A DNA stretch of 64,000 nucleotides, taken from positions 496,001-560,000 of the forward strand of contig JBOEGX010000002.1 in assembly GCA_050633645.1 (NCBI GenBank), read 5' to 3'. Made by a program: the position numbers and the translations under genes. Within the stretch, counting starts at the first letter, position 1. Every line of letters begins with the position of its first letter. Below, one piece after another: positions 61,858 through 64,000 of this stretch. The notes below the pieces were generated by a model. It was not told the origin of the DNA and ran no database searches. It was given only the letters and a program-made list of their open reading frames with translations. The DNA is from UBA1672 sp050633645 (lineage in GTDB: Bacteria; Pseudomonadota; Alphaproteobacteria; Micavibrionales; Micavibrionaceae).

Positions 61858-62694
61858 ATGAAGCTTGAAAAATCGCATGTCTGCCATGGCGGCACTCTTG
61901 GGTATTATTCTCACGACAGCGGCGAGACAAAAACGCAGATGAAATTTACTGTGTTTTTACCTCCCAATGCTTCGGGTAAAACGCCTTATATGGTGTTCCT
62001 CTCTGGCCTGACTTGCACCGAAGATAACTTCACGACCAAGGCAGGGGCGTATCAAAAGGCGGCGGAGCTTGGTATTGCTATCCTCGCGCCCGACACATCT
62101 CCGCGCGGTGATGACGTGGCAAATGATGAGGCCTATGATCTAGGGCAAGGCGCTGGGTTTTATCTGAACGCAACCCAAGAACCATGGACAAAGAATTTCC
62201 GCATGGAAAGCTATATCATGGATGAGCTTTTACCATTGGTCGAAACGGAGCTTTCACTGGACGGCAAAGCTTGCGCGATTACGGGGCATTCCATGGGCGG
62301 TCACGGCGCGCTTACGCTCTATTTCAAATACCCCGAAAAATTTAAAAGCTGTTCTGCATTCTCTCCGATTGTTGCGCCCGTCCAAGTGCCATGGGGGCAT
62401 AAGGCGTTCACTGCATATCTGGGGGAAGATCAGGCAGAATGGAAAAATCACGATGCGTGTCATTTGGTATCCTCTGCGAAAAACCCATCCTCAAACGCGT
62501 TTATTCTCATCGATCAAGGCACAGCAGATTCTTTTCTGGAAGATCAACTCAAACCGCATTTATTTGAACAAGCGTGTAAAACGGCGGGGCAACCTCTAAC
62601 CCTCCGCATGCAAAAAGGCTACGACCATAGCTACTTCTTCATCCAGTCCTTTATAGATGATCACATCAAATTTCATGAGAAGTATTTGAAATAA
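61858..62694 (+). CDS. fghA: S-formylglutathione hydrolase
   Basis: 278 residues, esterase-D family alpha/beta hydrolase. Catalytic Ser in ITGHSMGGHGALTLYF, Asp in LIDQGTADSFL, His in YDHSYFFI; oxyanion region YMVFLSGLTCTEDNF. It hydrolyses S-formylglutathione to formate and glutathione, completing formaldehyde removal begun by the preceding enzyme. Convergent with thrC, 1 base between stops. Confidence 0.96.
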   Translation: MKLEKSHVCHGGTLGYYSHDSGETKTQMKFTVFLPPNASGKTPYMVFLSGLTCTEDNFTTKAGAYQKAAELGIAILAPDTSPRGDDVANDEAYDLGQGAGFYLNATQEPWTKNFRMESYIMDELLPLVETELSLDGKACAITGHSMGGHGALTLYFKYPEKFKSCSAFSPIVAPVQVPWGHKAFTAYLGEDQAEWKNHDACHLVSSAKNPSSNAFILIDQGTADSFLEDQLKPHLFEQACKTAGQPLTLRMQKGYDHSYFFIQSFIDDHIKFHEKYLK

Positions 62695-62695
62695 C

Positions 62696-64000
62696 CTAAA
62701 CCCGCGTACGTTCTTTCACGAATGTCTGAACAGTTGCAAGGTCATTGGGCTGCTCGCTCATAAATTCCTCGCGCTCCATTAAATCGGATAGATGTGCGGG
62801 CAGGAAAGGGCGAGATCCTATGGCATTTTCCACCGCATCTGGGAATTTTGCAGGATGCGCCGTGGCGAGCAAGACAACCGCGTCACTTGACCCATCAACC
62901 ATATCCTTCGCCCCTGCCAAACCAACGGCTGTATGCGGATCAAGAACATAACTCGTAGCCTCATAACATTCCTTAATTAGCGCGAGTGTTTTCTCATCAT
63001 CGGCGCGAGCGGCAGAGAATTGCGCGCGTGCTTTGGCCATTAATGCATCATCCAATTTGAAATGGCCTGTCTCTTTAAATGTGGTCATCAACTCCGCTAA
63101 CCTCGTCGCATCGCGATCAACAAGATCAAACAGAAAACGTTCAAAATTACTGGAGATTTGAATATCCATAGACGGTGAAATCGTCGCATGCCCATCTTCT
63201 AACTTCATTTCACCTGTCTCAAAGAAACGGGTTAAAATATCATTCTTATTGGTGGAAATGCAAAGCCCCTTAATGGGTAACCCCATGCTCTGAGCGCAAT
63301 ATGCCGCAAACACATTTCCAAAATTCCCCGTTGGCACAACAAAAGATACACCGCGTTCAGGTGCACCAAGTTCAAGCGCAGTGGAAAAATAGTAAACAAT
63401 CTGCGCCATAATTCGCGCCCAGTTAATCGAATTCACCGCTGAGAGGTTAACCCCTGCGCGAAATTCGGGGTCATTAAACATCGCCTTAACCATGTTCTGG
63501 CAATCATCAAAAGAGCCTTTAATCGCGATATTATGCACATTAGGTTGGTTGATACTGGTCATTTGCTTGCGCTGAACATCCGATACGCGCCCCTTCGGAT
63601 GTAAAATGAAAATATCAATCTGATCACTGTTTTTACATCCCTCAATCGCCGCGCTGCCTGTATCACCGCTGGTCGCGCCAACAATGGTGATATGCTTATC
63701 TTGCTTTTTTAAAACATAATCGAACAACCGCCCAAGCAACTGCAACGCCACATCTTTAAACGCAATCGTGGGGCCGTGGAACTGTTCCATCACATGTATT
63801 TGATCGCCTTCATAGCCTGTCAAATGGTGTAGTGGTGTAACCGCTGCGTCGCGGAAAAATTCGGAAGAATAGGTTTCCTCAATAATTTTCTCGAAATCAT
63901 CACGTGGAATGCATCCTTCAACAAATGGATACATAACCGCTAAAGCAATTTCGCAATAGCTTTTGCCTTTAAGAGAAGCGAAATCAATTTGTGGCCAACT
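62696..64000 (-). CDS. thrC: Threonine synthase, 5' end outside window
   Basis: The frame stays open from the visible ATG at 63934 to the window edge (64000), giving 22 more in-frame codons (SWPQIDFASLKGKSYC and on) that match the N-terminal region of threonine synthases, so the true start is beyond the window. The PLP lysine is in TIAFKDVALQLLG, with ATSGDTGSAA next and VPTGNFGNVFAAY later. It converts O-phosphohomoserine to threonine. The C-terminal 430 or so residues are present. Confidence 0.95.
   Translation of the reverse strand, partial: SWPQIDFASLKGKSYCEIALAVMYPFVEGCIPRDDFEKIIEETYSSEFFRDAAVTPLHHLTGYEGDQIHVMEQFHGPTIAFKDVALQLLGRLFDYVLKKQDKHITIVGATSGDTGSAAIEGCKNSDQIDIFILHPKGRVSDVQRKQMTSINQPNVHNIAIKGSFDDCQNMVKAMFNDPEFRAGVNLSAVNSINWARIMAQIVYYFSTALELGAPERGVSFVVPTGNFGNVFAAYCAQSMGLPIKGLCISTNKNDILTRFFETGEMKLEDGHATISPSMDIQISSNFERFLFDLVDRDATRLAELMTTFKETGHFKLDDALMAKARAQFSAARADDEKTLALIKECYEATSYVLDPHTAVGLAGAKDMVDGSSDAVVLLATAHPAKFPDAVENAIGSRPFLPAHLSDLMEREEFMSEQPNDLATVQTFVKERTRV

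Noticed and set aside
63896..63911. CACGTGGAA in thrC resembling parS
   Set aside because: Left arm does not match (ATCAT instead of TGTTT); about six mismatches in total.
1..64000. CRISPR arrays, tRNA/rRNA genes, insertion sequences or integrase-bounded island
   Set aside because: No regular spaced repeats, cloverleaf sequences, transposase or integrase genes were seen in any part of the window.

Overview
The window looks like chromosomal DNA of a flagellated Gram-negative alphaproteobacterium of moderate to low GC. The acpP-fabF-mltG order, the class III alcohol dehydrogenase / S-formylglutathione hydrolase pair and a Dot/Icm (type IVB) secretion locus next to polar-flagellum genes are compatible with a Micavibrio-like or related lineage. 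That placement is inference; no rRNA gene or other phylogenetic marker is in the window.

Region 1 (1-10668) is a mostly minus-strand envelope block: a polysaccharide deacetylase cut by the window edge, a GT4 glycosyltransferase, a UDP-sugar dehydrogenase, an asparagine-synthase-type amidotransferase, a complete SitABCD-type Mn/Fe ABC importer, a UDP-glucuronate 4-epimerase and an aldo/keto reductase.

Region 2 (10681-21686, minus) is a type IVB secretion block in the Legionella order icmL-icmK-icmE-icmG-icmC-icmD-icmJ-icmB, followed by a small membrane protein. The icmC-position gene is enlarged and carries five copies of the hydrophobic IcmC/IcmD-like unit. A divergent intergenic region with a perfect 12-bp inverted repeat separates this block from region 3.

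Region 3 (21914-29691, plus) is the most striking part: five tightly packed paralogous genes for large exported proteins, most with a Cys-rich mature N-terminus, sharing two strongly conserved blocks. I do not recognise the family. It probably works with the secretion system or at the cell surface. It is followed by flgK and flgL behind a very good sigma-54 promoter, then by a perfect ParB-binding parS site (33412-33427) between convergent genes, which suggests the locus lies in the origin-proximal part of a replicon.

Region 4 (33433-41068, minus) resumes the secretion locus: dotD-dotC-dotB-icmT and a very acidic exported protein with two TcpQ-like domains, preceded by a lytic transglycosylase, an unknown protein and a DsbC/G-like thioredoxin-fold protein. 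Region 5 (41174-44283) is the queuosine precursor operon queC-queD-queE-queF, with an AT-rich membrane-protein gene inserted between queE and queF. Region 6 (44398-50444) is mixed: an orphan ectoine synthase, a glycosyltransferase, small proteins including a His/Cys-rich one, an HI0933-type flavoprotein, a possible protein-glutaminase-like enzyme, PdxS and a cyclic-nucleotide-binding-fold protein. Region 7 (50600-64000) is largely housekeeping: acpP-fabF-mltG, three uncharacterised minus-strand genes, a second asparagine synthase with a glycosyltransferase, AlgH/YqgE, an M16 peptidase with a HAD phosphatase, formaldehyde detoxification and threonine synthase, which runs off the right edge.

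Together the two icm/dot blocks encode the core complex (DotC, DotD, IcmK/DotH, IcmE/DotG, IcmG/DotF-like), inner-membrane parts (IcmL, IcmC/D-like, IcmT) and two ATPases (DotB, IcmB/DotO). The coupling proteins (IcmO/DotL, IcmP/DotM), DotA, IcmF/IcmH and chaperones are not in the window. No rRNA, tRNA, CRISPR array or insertion sequence was recognised, and no gene-free stretch exceeds about 300 bases.
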